From G963665085 sp963665085 (lineage in GTDB: Bacteria; Bacteroidota; Bacteroidia; Bacteroidales; JAAAOM01): 64,000 nt of DNA. Position 1 is the first letter of the stretch. Every line of letters begins with the position of its first letter. This document shows, piece by piece, positions 1-7,277 of this stretch. A model generated the notes under the pieces. The model saw only the letters and a list, made by a program, of their open reading frames with translations, made no database searches and was not told the origin of the DNA. The translations under genes were made by a program, and so were the position numbers. The DNA lies in the NCBI GenBank assembly GCA_963665085.2, contig CAXXXS010000001.1:1612001-1676000 (forward strand), in the 5' to 3' direction.

Positions 1-866
1 ATCGTATGATTTTCATGTTCGATGTTTGTGTAATAAAGGCTTAACACCAAGGCTGCAAGGAGTAGAGCGATAAAAATAAGAACGCCTGAGTTATAGGATA
101 ATCCAATGGTATTAACAAAAAACAATTCAAATTTTGATGCCATCTCTACGAGGCCTGGAATGATACCGTACATAATTGCAGCCAGCAAAATAGCTGAAAC
201 GACAACGGAAATAATTACCCCGTTTCTTGAAGTCTGGTAATTTTTAAAGTAATATACCATTACAATGGCAGGGATAGCAAGTAAGTTCAACAAGTGAACA
301 CCAATGGAGAGACCAACCAGGTAGGCAATAAAAATAATCCATCGATTGGCATATTGTTGATCCGCTTCGTTCTCCCATTTAAGAATTGCCCAGAATACTA
401 CAGCAGTGAAAAGGGAAGAGCTGGCATACACCTCGCCTTCAACAGCAGAGAACCAGAATGTATCCGAAAAAGTATAAGCAAGGGCTCCAACCAAACCACT
501 ACCAATAACAGTGATGGTTTCACCAAGTGTAAGTTCTGCACCTGCTTTAAGAATAAATTTTTTAACAAAATGTGTGATGGTCCAAAAAAGAAACAAGATA
601 GTAAGGGCACTTGCCAAAGCAGATAGGGCATTTACCATTTTTGCAACCTGTGTAACATCGGATGCAAATTTTGTAAACAGATTTCCTACAATCATAAAAA
701 ACGGTGCTCCCGGAGGGTGGCCTACTTCAAGTTTAAAGGCACTGGATATAAATTCACCACAATCCCAAAAACTTGCTGTTGGTTCAATGGTCATTAAATA
801 AACCACCGAAGCAATTAGAAAAACAACCCATCCTGTAATAATATTGGCTAGCCGATATTGTTTCAT
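1..866 (-). CDS. DUF2723 family multi-pass membrane protein (N-terminal 288 residues, cut by window edge)
   Basis: The reading frame is open from an ATG at 866 to the window edge, so only the N-terminal part is present. The translation starts MKQYRLANIITGWVVF and has the hallmark TIEPTASFWDCGEFI followed by KLEVGHPPGAPFF, which I recognise as the DUF2723 signature of Bacteroidota. The family has many membrane helices and is related to protein O-mannosyltransferase-type GT-C enzymes, so a glycosyl transfer role at the membrane is plausible but unproven. Several hydrophobic helices are visible, for example AYLVGLSIGVHLLNLLAIPA. Full-length members are usually around 1000 residues, so most of the gene lies left of the window. 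The family call is confident; substrate and product are unknown. Confidence 0.9.
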   Translation of the reverse strand, partial: MKQYRLANIITGWVVFLIASVVYLMTIEPTASFWDCGEFISSAFKLEVGHPPGAPFFMIVGNLFTKFASDVTQVAKMVNALSALASALTILFLFWTITHFVKKFILKAGAELTLGETITVIGSGLVGALAYTFSDTFWFSAVEGEVYASSSLFTAVVFWAILKWENEADQQYANRWIIFIAYLVGLSIGVHLLNLLAIPAIVMVYYFKNYQTSRNGVIISVVVSAILLAAIMYGIIPGLVEMASKFELFFVNTIGLSYNSGVLIFIALLLAALVLSLYYTNIEHENHT

Positions 867-994
867 TGATCAATCAAATTAAATTTTAACGCAAATAAAC
901 TGAAATTTTATCAAATGCTTGTAGAAGGAGGTTATTAAAATTGGAGGATAATTTAATTATATCCAGATTAAGAAATAGATTTTTTTATTCTTTC

Positions 995-1240
995 TTATGT
1001 CTTTTTTCTTGGCAAAAAGGACACAAAAGCCAAGGACAGCTTAAACTGAAGGACGACTATTCCTTGATATACTCTATTAGCAATTAACCAATTTAATCAT
1101 TCTTCTGTTGCAGGGGGCTTCGCAAGCTGTCCCGGCCAGTGCCTAGCATACAACGGCAGAAGCTTTTTTACTTTTTAAGTAACCTGATAAGAACTTGATT
1201 GGAGCGATGGCTCCTGATGCTCGGAGTATGTCTGAATAGT
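995..1240. repeat. Mosaic intergenic repeat-like segment with small hairpins
   Basis: No gene is visible between 867 and 1600. This stretch contains several self-complementary pieces: CTTGGC (1008-1013) with GCCAAG (1029-1034); a 9-bp pair GGACAGCTT near 1033 with AAGCTGTCC near 1127; and GGAGC/GCTCC around 1201-1214. It ends in TGATGCTCGGAGTATGTC, which recurs in diverged form at about 6954-6972. The look is that of decayed extragenic repeats or MITE ends rather than of a gene. Confidence 0.4.
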
Positions 1241-1299
1241 AATAAGTAAAATTATTAAAGAAGAAATCGTAGAGGATTCTTCAATTAACAAGGAAATTA

Positions 1300-1530
1300 A
1301 ATAAATGAGGTACACGATTGAATAAACGAGGTACAGAGTTAGATAAATGAACTTGAGAAGTGAATAAATGACAGTCGCGGTTCAACAAATGAGGTTCGGG
1401 ACTGACTAGGTGACAGTTTGAGGTAGATAAATGAGGTATGAAGTTCAACAAATGAGGTTTCAGGATCAATAAATGAGGTTATGACTTTAACAGAAGCATT
1501 ATTGAAGTAAATAAATGGATGTTTCGTAAT
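1300..1530. repeat. Degenerate tandem array, exact 21-bp period, eleven units
   Basis: Eleven consecutive 21-bp units start at 1300, 1321, 1342, 1363, 1384, 1405, 1426, 1447, 1468, 1489 and 1510. Each begins with a form of AATAAATGAGGT and ends with a variable stretch of about nine bases. The period never slips, although units 6 and 10 are strongly diverged. Because 21 is a multiple of three, one minus-strand frame (1281-1469) stays open and reads as a seven-residue repeat of the form HLxNxxP. The array ends about 70 bp before the gene at 1601. I see no known function: it is not a CRISPR because it lacks full-length unique spacers, and it could be a protein-binding array or a repeat-peptide relic. 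Confidence 0.75.
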
Positions 1531-1600
1531 AAAATTAGCACTAAACCGTATTATTTATCTATATTCACCGTTATTTATTAAACATTAAAACACAATTCGT

Positions 1601-2242
1601 ATGAACAAACAACAAAACAATCATTTCCGTATGTTTTTAAATACCCAGGAATTTCTTGATTCTCAAACCACAGTATGGAGCACCATAAACCGAATTAGCG
1701 TATACAAAAACGATTTTGATGAGATTATCTCTCGTATTTATGAAAAATCCAACGAAGCAGAAGCTACAATTGGTATAACTGAACGAAAAACTTCATTGCG
1801 AAAGGCATTAGCTGTTAAAGTATCTTCTTTATCCGGAGTTTTGCAGGCTTTTGAGTACGACAAAGGAGATGTAGACCTTGCAAATAAAGTAAAAGCTACA
1901 AAAACAGATGTAGAGAAGATGCGCGAGCAAGAAGTGGATGATTTTGTGAAGAGCTTAACAAATGAAGCAACAGCTAACCTTACTAAACTGGCTGATTTTG
2001 GAATAACCGAAGCAACCATTACCGAACTTCTTACTACCCTATCTGAATTTAATACCCTGATAGGTAAACCCCGCAGTATCCTTAACAGCAAATATGTTGC
2101 ACTCGACACCCTTGAACTCCTGATTGATGAAGGGAATGTTTTGTTAAAAAACAAAATGGACAAAATAATGATGATGTTTGCAGAAAACAACCCGGAGTTT
2201 TATAATGGTTATAACAGGGCACGGACGATAGTTGATAACTAA
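1601..2242 (+). CDS. Uncharacterised Bacteroidota protein, 213 aa
   Basis: The ATG at 1601 is the first in frame after a run of stops. The product is soluble, charged and apparently all-helical, with no signal peptide or membrane segment. The C-terminal stretch NPEFYNGYNRARTIVD resembles the end of a family of hypothetical proteins that I recall as present, sometimes in several copies, in Bacteroidota; no function is known. An IGKPR motif lies around residue 155. Two features suggest a regulated accessory gene: the 21-bp repeat array ends just upstream, and a hairpin terminator follows. The call rests on frame length, clean codon use and the remembered C-terminal motif. Confidence 0.75.
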   Translation: MNKQQNNHFRMFLNTQEFLDSQTTVWSTINRISVYKNDFDEIISRIYEKSNEAEATIGITERKTSLRKALAVKVSSLSGVLQAFEYDKGDVDLANKVKATKTDVEKMREQEVDDFVKSLTNEATANLTKLADFGITEATITELLTTLSEFNTLIGKPRSILNSKYVALDTLELLIDEGNVLLKNKMDKIMMMFAENNPEFYNGYNRARTIVDN

Positions 2243-2251
2243 TAATTATTT

Positions 2252-2297
2252 AAAAGGTACATATATACTGCTTAGTTGGAGGGTATGTGTGCCTTTT
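2252..2297 (+). terminator. Hairpin terminator after the 1601-2242 gene
   Basis: AAAAGGTACATATATAC (2252-2268) pairs imperfectly with GGTATGTGTGCCTTTT (2282-2297) across a 13-nt loop. The right arm ends in TTTTG, giving a weak intrinsic terminator for the + strand. Confidence 0.5.
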
Positions 2298-2379
2298 GTT
2301 GGGTATATAAATTAGTTAGCACCAATAAGACAAAATTCGAATAAATGATATATAAATGTTTAACTTTAAAAATTAGATC

Positions 2380-3420
2380 ATGAAAAACAGAAATTTAAGA
2401 CAAATTCCTTACATTATTCTTGTAGCAATAATTATTATTAGCTTTATAACTTCTTGTAGTAAAGAATTTAGTTATGAAGAAGCAGATATGCTCACTTTTA
2501 ATAATTTATTAGTAATAATGCCAGATAGTCATTTTGAAAGCGAGTTATATCTGTCAGAAGAAGATTACAAACAAATATTCAAAGATAAAAATCCATCGCT
2601 TAAATCTGGTGAAATAAAAGTTGAATATCCTTTAAGTTCAATGGTTAGCCTTTGCAATAAAGTATTAGAAAATTATCCTATCATTGATAGCATAATTGAA
2701 TTTGATAAAATAAAACTTAATTTTCCTGACCTCAGTGATGAACAAATTATGGATAATATAGGCACAATTGATAGCTTTTATAATTGTTTAATTCGTTATG
2801 ATTTAGCCAATGAAATAAAAAGAAATGATTTAAAAAATAGTAAACTAACTAAAACTCCAGAACTGAGATCCGATTTCACAGACTATTTTAGCGATGGAGA
2901 ACTTAATGAAGATGAATTTTGGTTTATTTTTTACCATGCAAGATTTGCTACACCAATTGAAACTGCAACGAATGATGCAATTTCTTATACTAATGATTAT
3001 TTTCCAGCTCAATCACAATATCAAAATAAAGCAGACGCATACAGACATGCTGTTTGGAATGCTTTAATTTGTAAAGAATCTGCTCCTAAAAAAGAATGGG
3101 TAAGCGAATGTCAAAAGATAGCTAAAGGTTTTACAGATGCGCACGAAAGTGGTGCAACTAAACCAGATAATATGACAGACAATCAATTTGCTATTGATAA
3201 GTCCATGGATTTACATAATAATAGTGTTGGCCGCTATTATTTTGGAACAGTTGCATATTCTTATAAAAGGAAATGGTATACAGATAGGTATGTTAAATGT
3301 CCTTCTTCAGATGATATTGCATCAGATATATATGATGATTATTTACCATCGGCTATAAAAGTCAATTCAGAAACAATAGTAAGTGGTTATTCAAATTCAA
3401 AATTAGTTTATTTTAAATAA
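2380..3420 (+). CDS. Lipoprotein with DUF6973-like domain, 346 aa
   Basis: A signal peptide with hydrophobic core (IILVAIIIISFI) ends in the lipobox TSCSK, so the mature protein is probably lipid-anchored at Cys26. The C-terminal half carries the motif set DAYRHAVWNAL, then AHES and finally MDLHNNSVGR. I recognise this as DUF6973, a domain seen in Bacteroidota lipoproteins and at the C-termini of some polymorphic-toxin-like proteins; His and Asn/Asp residues recur as if at an active or metal site. Activity is not established. The stop codon overlaps the ATG of the next gene by one base, so the two are translationally coupled. Low-GC codon use fits the acquired look of this segment. Confidence 0.8.
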   Translation: MKNRNLRQIPYIILVAIIIISFITSCSKEFSYEEADMLTFNNLLVIMPDSHFESELYLSEEDYKQIFKDKNPSLKSGEIKVEYPLSSMVSLCNKVLENYPIIDSIIEFDKIKLNFPDLSDEQIMDNIGTIDSFYNCLIRYDLANEIKRNDLKNSKLTKTPELRSDFTDYFSDGELNEDEFWFIFYHARFATPIETATNDAISYTNDYFPAQSQYQNKADAYRHAVWNALICKESAPKKEWVSECQKIAKGFTDAHESGATKPDNMTDNQFAIDKSMDLHNNSVGRYYFGTVAYSYKRKWYTDRYVKCPSSDDIASDIYDDYLPSAIKVNSETIVSGYSNSKLVYFK

Positions 3421-3812
3421 TGAAAAAAATGAAAATAATATATTTTTTGGTGATTTTTATGGCATTATTATCTTGTAAGAAAGATAATCAAAAAGTAAAC
3501 GAGATTGAGATTCGAATTATTAATAATTCAGAATTGAAATTAGATTCAGCAAAAGTATATACAACAGCGGGAGATTGTTGTACTTGTGATTCAATAATAA
3601 TTAAAGCGATTGAACCTAAAACTGAAGCGACAACTCAATGGCATGATGTAACTACTTGCGAGTCAGATGGAGAATATTTAATAAAGGTGTTTTTTGAAGA
3701 AAGATTAATCGAAAAAACTTTTGGTTATTATACGAATGGGATTTTACTTGATAAACAAATCTCAATTTCAACTTATAGTGATTCGATCAATGTAACATCA
3801 GTTATAAAGTAA
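3420..3812 (+). CDS. Small Cys-containing lipoprotein, 130 aa
   Basis: The ATG overlaps the stop of the preceding DUF6973 lipoprotein gene. A short signal peptide ends in the lipobox LLSCKK. The mature part is about 110 residues, contains a CCTCD cluster and reads like a small beta-sandwich. I do not recognise the family. Translational coupling to a DUF6973 protein suggests a partner, possibly an immunity-type or assembly protein; that is inference only. Confidence 0.75.
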   Translation: MKKMKIIYFLVIFMALLSCKKDNQKVNEIEIRIINNSELKLDSAKVYTTAGDCCTCDSIIIKAIEPKTEATTQWHDVTTCESDGEYLIKVFFEERLIEKTFGYYTNGILLDKQISISTYSDSINVTSVIK

Positions 3813-3825
3813 TTTATTGCTCTGT

Positions 3826-3864
3826 GAACGTTGCTATATCTAAATTTAGACGATAGCAACGTTC
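3826..3864 (+). repeat. 39-bp near-perfect palindrome downstream of the lipoprotein pair
   Basis: GAACGTTGCTAT (3826-3837) is perfectly complementary to ATAGCAACGTTC (3853-3864), and the loop itself contains the palindrome TCTAAATTTAGA. There is no T-tract after it, so it is either a factor-independent hairpin acting as a 3'-end structure or a mobile-element footprint. It sits 14 bases after the stop codon. Confidence 0.6.
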
Positions 3865-3991
3865 AATCTAGCCTGGTGGTATTTACTACCATTTTGTAAT
3901 ACTAAAATGATATTGCATCTATTTTTTTAAAAAGGCTGATTGTCATTGCGTATGGTAAAGTAGCTGATGCTGTCAGAGAGAAGGACCCCTG

Positions 3992-4197
3992 CTCCCGCGC
4001 GTTTGCAACGCGTGGCGCAGAAACAACGGCACAATTGTAGCCAAAAAGTAAAAAAGAGCATCAGAACTGGTTTACGGCCATTTTTTATATAAAAAATCAA
4101 TAATGAAAAAGCACAACATAAAAATTAAAATACTAAGGCTATTGCTGGCGCGATTATCTTATTTGACGATAGGCCACGCGTTGCAAACGCGCGGGAG
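3992..4197. repeat. REPIN-like pair of inverted 25-bp palindromic repeats
   Basis: The 25 bases at 3992-4016 recur as an exact reverse complement at 4173-4197. Each copy contains its own hairpin, CGCGTT-TGC-AACGCG in the left copy, and is very GC-rich against the AT-rich surroundings. Between the copies lies a perfect 18-bp AT palindrome near 4079-4097. Two inverted REP units enclosing a spacer is the architecture of a REPIN, which is mobilised by a RAYT-type transposase; none is in the window. The right copy abuts the truncated start of the darT remnant. Confidence 0.7.
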
Positions 4198-4198
4198 G

Positions 4199-4786
4199 GG
4201 AGTTACACATAAAAATTCGCCAAATAAGAATCCTGACTATAAAAATATCGGAGATATAAGTCTAATCGATACAAGAAGTAGGCGAACAGTGTCTATTGAC
4301 AATGGAGAATCACAACAAACAGAATACACTTCAATAAAATTAAGGGATTTTACTCCTTTTTATTTTGGGGTAAAAATGCCAATGCTATATGTCGCTCAAC
4401 ATGGAGGAAATTTTGTTGAGCAAGCTACCTAACCTGATGAAATAATCTATTTAGCTTGTTCTTTGAATAAGATAATATCAAACAGCAGGGATTATTATTT
4501 TTCGGATGGTCATGCTACAGATATGTTAACTTCGTTTTATGATGAAACAAAAATTAATGAACTTGTTAATATAGTGGATTGGACTGCAATAAAAACATCA
4601 TATTGGGGCGGAACTGAAAACTTAAACATAAAACGAAAAAAACAAGCGGAGTTCTTAATTTCAGGGGATTTGTCTCCTGATTTTATAATTGGATTTGGTT
4701 GCAATAGTAACGAAACTAAAAACAGATTAATTCAAATGGGTATAGCAGAAGATAAAATTAAAGTTATCCCGAACGCTTATTACTAA
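4199..4786 (+). pseudogene. darT: DarT-like DNA ADP-ribosyltransferase toxin, 5'-truncated and carrying an in-frame stop
   Basis: DarT toxins ADP-ribosylate thymidine in single-stranded DNA. The frame beginning GVTHKNSPNKNPDYKNIGD continues through DFTPFYFGVKMPMLY, then YYFSDGHATD and VDWTAIKTSYWGG, to RKKQAEFLI, which holds the expected catalytic Glu. Two lesions are visible. The conserved N-terminus is missing, and the frame instead enters the GC-rich REP copy ending at 4197. A TAA at 4430-4432 also interrupts the otherwise continuous frame: QAT-stop-PDEIIYLAC. The second half could only be read from a non-ATG start such as the TTG at 4463. It lies directly upstream of an intact darG. Complete loss of activity is inference. 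Confidence 0.85.
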
Positions 4787-4797
4787 ATAAAAAAAAC

Positions 4798-5829
4798 ATG
4801 ATTAAGTATATAACAGGAAATATTCTAGAAAGTAATGCAAAAGCGCTTATTAATACAGTTAACACAGTTGGTGTTATGGGTAAAGGAATTGCATTGCAAT
4901 TTAAGAAAGCATACCATAACAATTTCAAAACCTACGTAGATGCTTGTAAACGTAAAGAGATTGAAATTGGAAAACTACTTGTAACTAAAGATTCAAATCT
5001 TAACTCAGGTGAAAAATATATTATAAATTTTCCAACAAAAAAGGATTGGCGAAAACCATCTGAATATTTTTATATTGAGTCAGGTTTAGATGATTTGATT
5101 CGAGTTATAAAAGAAAATAATATTGACAGTGTTGCCATACCTCCACTTGGAGCTGGTAACGGCGGGCTTGAATGGGAAAAAGTAAAAAAAATTATTGAGC
5201 AGAAATTAGGTCATCTTGATACCGAAATTATTGTATATGAGCCTACACAACAAATAAAAGAAAAATTAAAAAAGGAAAGAGTAAAGTTAACAGATGCCAG
5301 AGCCTTACTGCTATACGTATTGTATGATTTAGTAAAAAATGGAGAATATGTCTCTGAATTTTCTAGTGAAAAAGTCTGCTATTTTTTACAAAGATTCGGA
5401 GGCAAAAAGTACTTTAAATTAGAATTTAGTCCGAACTTTTATGGTCCCTATTCTGGTAAGGTGAGATTTGTATTAAATGTGTTAAATGGGAGTTATATAA
5501 TGGGCTATAGTGATATGAACAAAAAACCGTTTGAACCTCTCACTTTGATTGCAGATGGTTACCAAGATGTAAAAAAACATATTGAAAATAATTCAGACTT
5601 ATTAAAAATTGCAAGAAGAACAATTGACTTTTTGACTGGTTTCTATTCAGATTTTGCACTAGAACTTTTATCATCAATTGACTTTATTTCTACTTCCCAA
5701 AAAACATCTGATAAAAATATAATATCAGAACAATTAAATAATTGGAGTGATAGAAAAAGGAGTATGTTTTCTAATCCAAAATACATTGACATATCTCTTA
5801 AACAGTTAAGTCTTGCTGATTTTGAGTAA
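4798..5829 (+). CDS. darG: DarG-type macrodomain antitoxin, 343 aa
   Basis: DarG reverses DarT ADP-ribosylation through its N-terminal macrodomain and also blocks the toxin through its C-terminal domain. Residues 1-150 are a macrodomain: MIKYITGNILES, then NTVNTVGVMGKGIALQFK, and the ribose-binding loop PPLGAGNGGLEW. Residues 160-343 match the DarG C-terminal region, including YVLYDLVKNGEYVS and SPNFYGPYSGKVR. The gene begins 11 bases after the darT remnant and is full length with no lesions. It may have been kept because it protects against an incoming darT, or it may simply be the slower of the two to decay. Confidence 0.88.
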   Translation: MIKYITGNILESNAKALINTVNTVGVMGKGIALQFKKAYHNNFKTYVDACKRKEIEIGKLLVTKDSNLNSGEKYIINFPTKKDWRKPSEYFYIESGLDDLIRVIKENNIDSVAIPPLGAGNGGLEWEKVKKIIEQKLGHLDTEIIVYEPTQQIKEKLKKERVKLTDARALLLYVLYDLVKNGEYVSEFSSEKVCYFLQRFGGKKYFKLEFSPNFYGPYSGKVRFVLNVLNGSYIMGYSDMNKKPFEPLTLIADGYQDVKKHIENNSDLLKIARRTIDFLTGFYSDFALELLSSIDFISTSQKTSDKNIISEQLNNWSDRKRSMFSNPKYIDISLKQLSLADFE

Positions 5830-5838
5830 AACACGATT

Positions 5839-5970
5839 GCCCAACACGGTATATAAAACATTTAGCGGGAAGTACTAATTTTAAGGTTGGTACAATTAAC
5901 AAACATCGCAATGGTTTGATAGGAAATGGCTTTAAAATGCCAAATGTTTCATGTACCCATCCGTTAAAAG
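5839..5970. repeat. attC-like imperfect palindrome of about 130 bp
   Basis: The left arm starts with GCCCAAC (5839-5845), which fits the RYYYAAC box of integron attC sites. It continues through GGTATATA and AAACATTT (5856-5863). The right arm has AAATGTTT (5942-5949), then ATGTACC and GTTAAAA, which pairs imperfectly back to the left arm. The terminal GTTAAAA departs from the attC consensus GTTRRRY at its last base. The element sits directly after darG, where a cassette boundary would lie. No integrase is present, so this is a resemblance, not proof. Confidence 0.4.
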
Positions 5971-5989
5971 AATCAATCACTTATTATAT

Positions 5990-6517
5990 ATGAAAAACTC
6001 AATTAATAAAACATTTTTGGTCTTATGTATTATCATTTTATTTTCTAGTTGTGCTGGAACAATAAAAACAGTTAGAAAAGATCCACTGTATTATCCTGAG
6101 TATGAAAATGCATATATTATTTCAGCAGAAAATTCACAATACATAAAGTTTAAATTTGGAATAATTACACCTTATGCTTATATCGTATTACCGGATTCTC
6201 CTGCTGCAGAACACGAAATAATTGGAAATACAGATGCTGTAATAAAAAATGAACTCCAAAAATATGGTATTAATGCCGAAATTGGAATAAAAGGAGATAT
6301 TCCAGAAAATATCGATTTAATAGTTCTGTACAATGATATTTGGAGATGGGATTTCAAGAAAGTATTAGATAGACTTGACATTGTATTTATTTCACCGGGT
6401 GATAATAAGGAAATTGCTAAATCAACATATAATATTTATAAGAATAAAGAATTGCATAATTTTCCAACGCCAGAGAAAGAAGTTCCTAAAATGATAAAAG
6501 AATTATTGAACAAATAG
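5990..6517 (+). CDS. Uncharacterised lipoprotein, 175 aa
   Basis: I chose the ATG at 5990 because it gives a clean lipoprotein signal (MKNSINKTFLVLCIIILFSSC). An in-frame ATG at 5951 would add 13 residues and lies within the palindromic element. The mature protein begins CAGTIK and is a small soluble alpha/beta domain with the motif YNDIWRWDF. I do not recognise the family. It stands alone, between the palindrome and a region with no clear gene. Confidence 0.75.
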   Translation: MKNSINKTFLVLCIIILFSSCAGTIKTVRKDPLYYPEYENAYIISAENSQYIKFKFGIITPYAYIVLPDSPAAEHEIIGNTDAVIKNELQKYGINAEIGIKGDIPENIDLIVLYNDIWRWDFKKVLDRLDIVFISPGDNKEIAKSTYNIYKNKELHNFPTPEKEVPKMIKELLNK

Positions 6518-6703
6518 GATGCTGTAAGAGAGAAGAATTCTACGATTAACAGGGATAAGAGAAATTATTTTGGAATTTGTTAACTATGTGTGTTTTTAGA
6601 GGAAGTATAAATAAATTAGTCAACATAAAAGGCAATATAAAATTACTCATAGAATGAAAAGGTAATATTTGTTAGTTTCCAATTAGTTGGATTTTCAACA
6701 GTT

Positions 6704-6949
6704 ATGGGGCCAATAAGAATAGAAATTCTTGGACTAGATACTCAGAATAATATTATATATTTTGCACGTACTGACTGGGTTGAATGTGATTGTGATAAAT
6801 ATTACATAGATTCTGATTCTTTAGAGATTATAACGAGTTGGAGTGGTAGACTTAGATTACATAGACAAGAAGTTTTAGAAGAAAAAGGTCTGAACCAATT
6901 ACAAAAAATTGATACTTCAATTTTAAAGGATCCGAAAACAGTCTGCTAG
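6704..6949 (+). CDS. Possible small protein, 81 aa
   Basis: The frame opens with MGPIRIEILGLDTQ and has a CDCDKYYID stretch followed by SLEIITSWSGRLRLHR. The composition is protein-like (acidic, mixed hydrophobics), with no signal peptide. It could be a genuine small orphan or the tail of a longer lost gene. There is no coupled neighbour and I do not recognise it. Confidence 0.4.
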   Translation: MGPIRIEILGLDTQNNIIYFARTDWVECDCDKYYIDSDSLEIITSWSGRLRLHRQEVLEEKGLNQLQKIDTSILKDPKTVC

Positions 6950-7135
6950 CCCCCCTGATGTTAGTAGTATGTCCGAATAACAAAAACAAAACATCAAAAC
7001 GGTTGGTAGCAATTTATTCACTAGCTTTTCAAAAATATGATTATCAAATTTCAGATAGCTCAGAAATTCATCATCGTAAAAAATGATATGGAAATAATAT
7101 TAAACCTATTAGAAAAGTGATTAAGAAAATTTTTG
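6950..7135. other. Intergenic stretch with a second copy of a short motif
   Basis: No gene is visible. CTGATGTTAGTAGTATGTCC at about 6954-6973 is a diverged copy of the motif at about 1214-1232. The rest is plain AT-rich sequence leading to the tRNA-Leu 3' end. Confidence 0.3.
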
Positions 7136-7218
7136 TACCCGGAGCCGGGATCGAACCGGCACGGGCAAAGCCCACTGGTTTTTGAGACCAGCGCGTCTAC
7201 CAATTCCGCCATCCGGGC
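7136..7218 (-). tRNA. tRNA-Leu (anticodon CAA)
   Basis: Read on the minus strand, the 83 bases fold as a class II tRNA. The acceptor is GCCCGGA paired with TCCGGGT, with discriminator A. The D arm contains GGTAGACGCG, the anticodon stem CTGGT/ACCAG encloses loop CTCAAAA (anticodon CAA), a variable arm is present and the T loop is TTCGATC. No CCA is encoded. The 3' end faces the accessory segment to its left, which is the usual geometry of a tRNA-associated integration site. Confidence 0.95.
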
Positions 7219-7277
7219 AAAAATTTGTGGTGTGCGAAGATATAAATTCTTTGTAAGTGAGCAAAAAAATATTGCTA

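Noticed and set aside
294..801. Several open frames on both strands over the DUF2723 gene
   Set aside because: The minus-strand DUF2723 frame explains the sequence; the others have no domain likeness.
1281..1469. 62-codon minus-strand frame with heptad repeat
   Set aside because: It arises from the 21-bp DNA period and has no clear start; kept only as part of the repeat finding.
1300..1530. Possible CRISPR array
   Set aside because: Units are 21 bp with no separate spacers of constant length, and no cas genes are present.
1738..2190. Minus-strand frame of 150 codons
   Set aside because: Antisense shadow of the gene at 1601-2242.
4103..4432. Possible independent gene of 109 codons
   Set aside because: Its first third runs through the REP element and the rest is DarT; it is a chimera made by the insertion.
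5839..5970. A proven integron attC site
   Set aside because: The far box departs from consensus and no integrase is visible; kept as a resemblance.
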